A DNA stretch of 5,884 nucleotides from Comamonadaceae bacterium (GTDB lineage: Bacteria; Pseudomonadota; Gammaproteobacteria; Burkholderiales; Burkholderiaceae_C), in assembly GCA_947458305.1 (NCBI GenBank), contig CANGZO010000154.1:1-5884 (forward strand), in the 5' to 3' direction. Position numbers and translations under genes: made by a program. This document shows, piece after piece, positions 5,348 to 5,884 of the stretch; positions within the stretch are counted from its first letter, which is position 1; every line of letters begins with the position of its first letter. The notes below the pieces were generated by a model. That model saw nothing but the letters and a program-made list of their open reading frames with translations. It was not told the origin of the DNA and did no database searches.

Positions 5348-5884
5348 ATGAGCACTCCTATTCCCGCCGCCTTTCGCACACTGGACCTGAATTTGCTGCG
5401 GGTGTTTGACGAAGTCATGGCCGAACGCAGCCTGACCCGGGCCGCGCACAACCTGTCGCTGACACAGCCCGCCGTGAGCAATGCTTTGCGGCGTTTGCGC
5501 GAGGCCTTGGGCGATGAACTGGTGCGGCGTCACGGACACGGCATCGAACCCACGCCTCGGGCCTTGGCTTTGTGGCCCAGCGTGCGGGAAGCCTTACGTC
5601 AACTTCAAGCGGCCATCGTGCCCCGTACCTTTGAGCCGCAACAGGCCAACAGCACCTTTGTGCTGGCCATGGCCGACGCCACCGCCGCCGAACTCATGGG
5701 CGGCTTGGCCAAACAAATGGAAGAACAAGCGCCCGATGTGTCGCTGCGCGTGGTGCCTTTGACCACCCGAGATCCGCGCAAAATGCTGGGCGACGATGCC
5801 GCTGACATCGCACTGGGCTACTTTCCGGCGGTGCTGGCCGACTTGACGGCACGGGCCCAGTCGGGTGAAGCCATTCCCTACGCA
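5348..5884 (+). CDS. LysR-family transcriptional regulator (C-terminus cut by window edge)
   Basis: The first 179 codons are present and the frame is open to the window end; a complete member would be about 300 residues. Residues 12-62 carry the LysR winged helix-turn-helix: LDLNLLRVF, then SLTRAAHNL, and the recognition helix TQPAVSNALRRLREALGD ending in ELVRR. The linker helix (about 70-92) and the start of the periplasmic-binding-protein-like effector domain follow, with FVLAMADATAAELMGGL at about 104-120 and the strand VSLRVVPL near 131-138. Family members bind DNA as tetramers and respond to a small molecule. The effector cannot be deduced here. The ATG at 5348 has only a weak purine-rich site upstream, but the N-terminal length before the HTH is normal. 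The divergent small membrane-protein gene is the most likely target besides itself. Confidence 0.93.
   Translation, partial: MSTPIPAAFRTLDLNLLRVFDEVMAERSLTRAAHNLSLTQPAVSNALRRLREALGDELVRRHGHGIEPTPRALALWPSVREALRQLQAAIVPRTFEPQQANSTFVLAMADATAAELMGGLAKQMEEQAPDVSLRVVPLTTRDPRKMLGDDAADIALGYFPAVLADLTARAQSGEAIPYA

Noticed and set aside
1..5884. CRISPR arrays, insertion sequences, tRNA or rRNA genes, toxin-antitoxin or defence genes
   Set aside because: No regularly spaced repeats, transposase motifs, terminal repeats or RNA-gene signatures were seen; the window is compact housekeeping-type sequence.

Overview
The window looks like chromosomal DNA from a GC-rich betaproteobacterium, most likely of the order Burkholderiales (Comamonadaceae-like). 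This is an inference from codon use, from the protein sequences (a Burkholderiales-type GTP-dependent PEP carboxykinase, a ModA without the enterobacterial binding-site tyrosine) and from the short intergenic gaps. No database search was possible. I see no mobile element, CRISPR array, tRNA or rRNA. No undescribed multi-gene system is evident. The items most worth a second look are small regulatory structures and one unrecognised membrane protein.

Layout. Positions 1-1656 (minus strand) hold a molybdate ABC importer operon read right to left: modA (periplasmic binding protein), modB (permease) and the first 49 codons of modC (ATPase, cut by the window edge). modB and modC overlap by ATGA. Positions 1657-1859 are a divergent regulatory region of about 200 bp. 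It holds a candidate modA promoter, a 29-bp imperfect dyad near its midpoint, and three copies of TTTTCAAA, two of which form a perfect inverted repeat just upstream of the pckG ribosome binding site. Positions 1860-3725 are pckG, the gluconeogenic PEP carboxykinase, which ends in a textbook intrinsic terminator at 3764-3796.

Positions 3818-4720 encode a ten-helix EamA/DMT-family transporter that begins only 21 bases after the terminator. It converges with an unrecognised 156-residue protein with two predicted membrane helices (minus strand, 4733-5203). Across a 144-bp gap from that gene, a LysR-family regulator (5348 to the window end, partial) is transcribed away from it. The gap can be read as two back-to-back sigma-70-like promoters whose -35 boxes are one base apart, with several TGAT/ATCA half-sites. 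This is the usual arrangement for a LysR regulator controlling itself and a divergent target.

How the genes work together: ModA captures molybdate in the periplasm, ModB forms the channel and ModC powers it. PckG makes phosphoenolpyruvate from oxaloacetate and need not be functionally linked to molybdate import. The small membrane protein and the LysR gene probably form a regulatory pair, but this is inferred from position alone.
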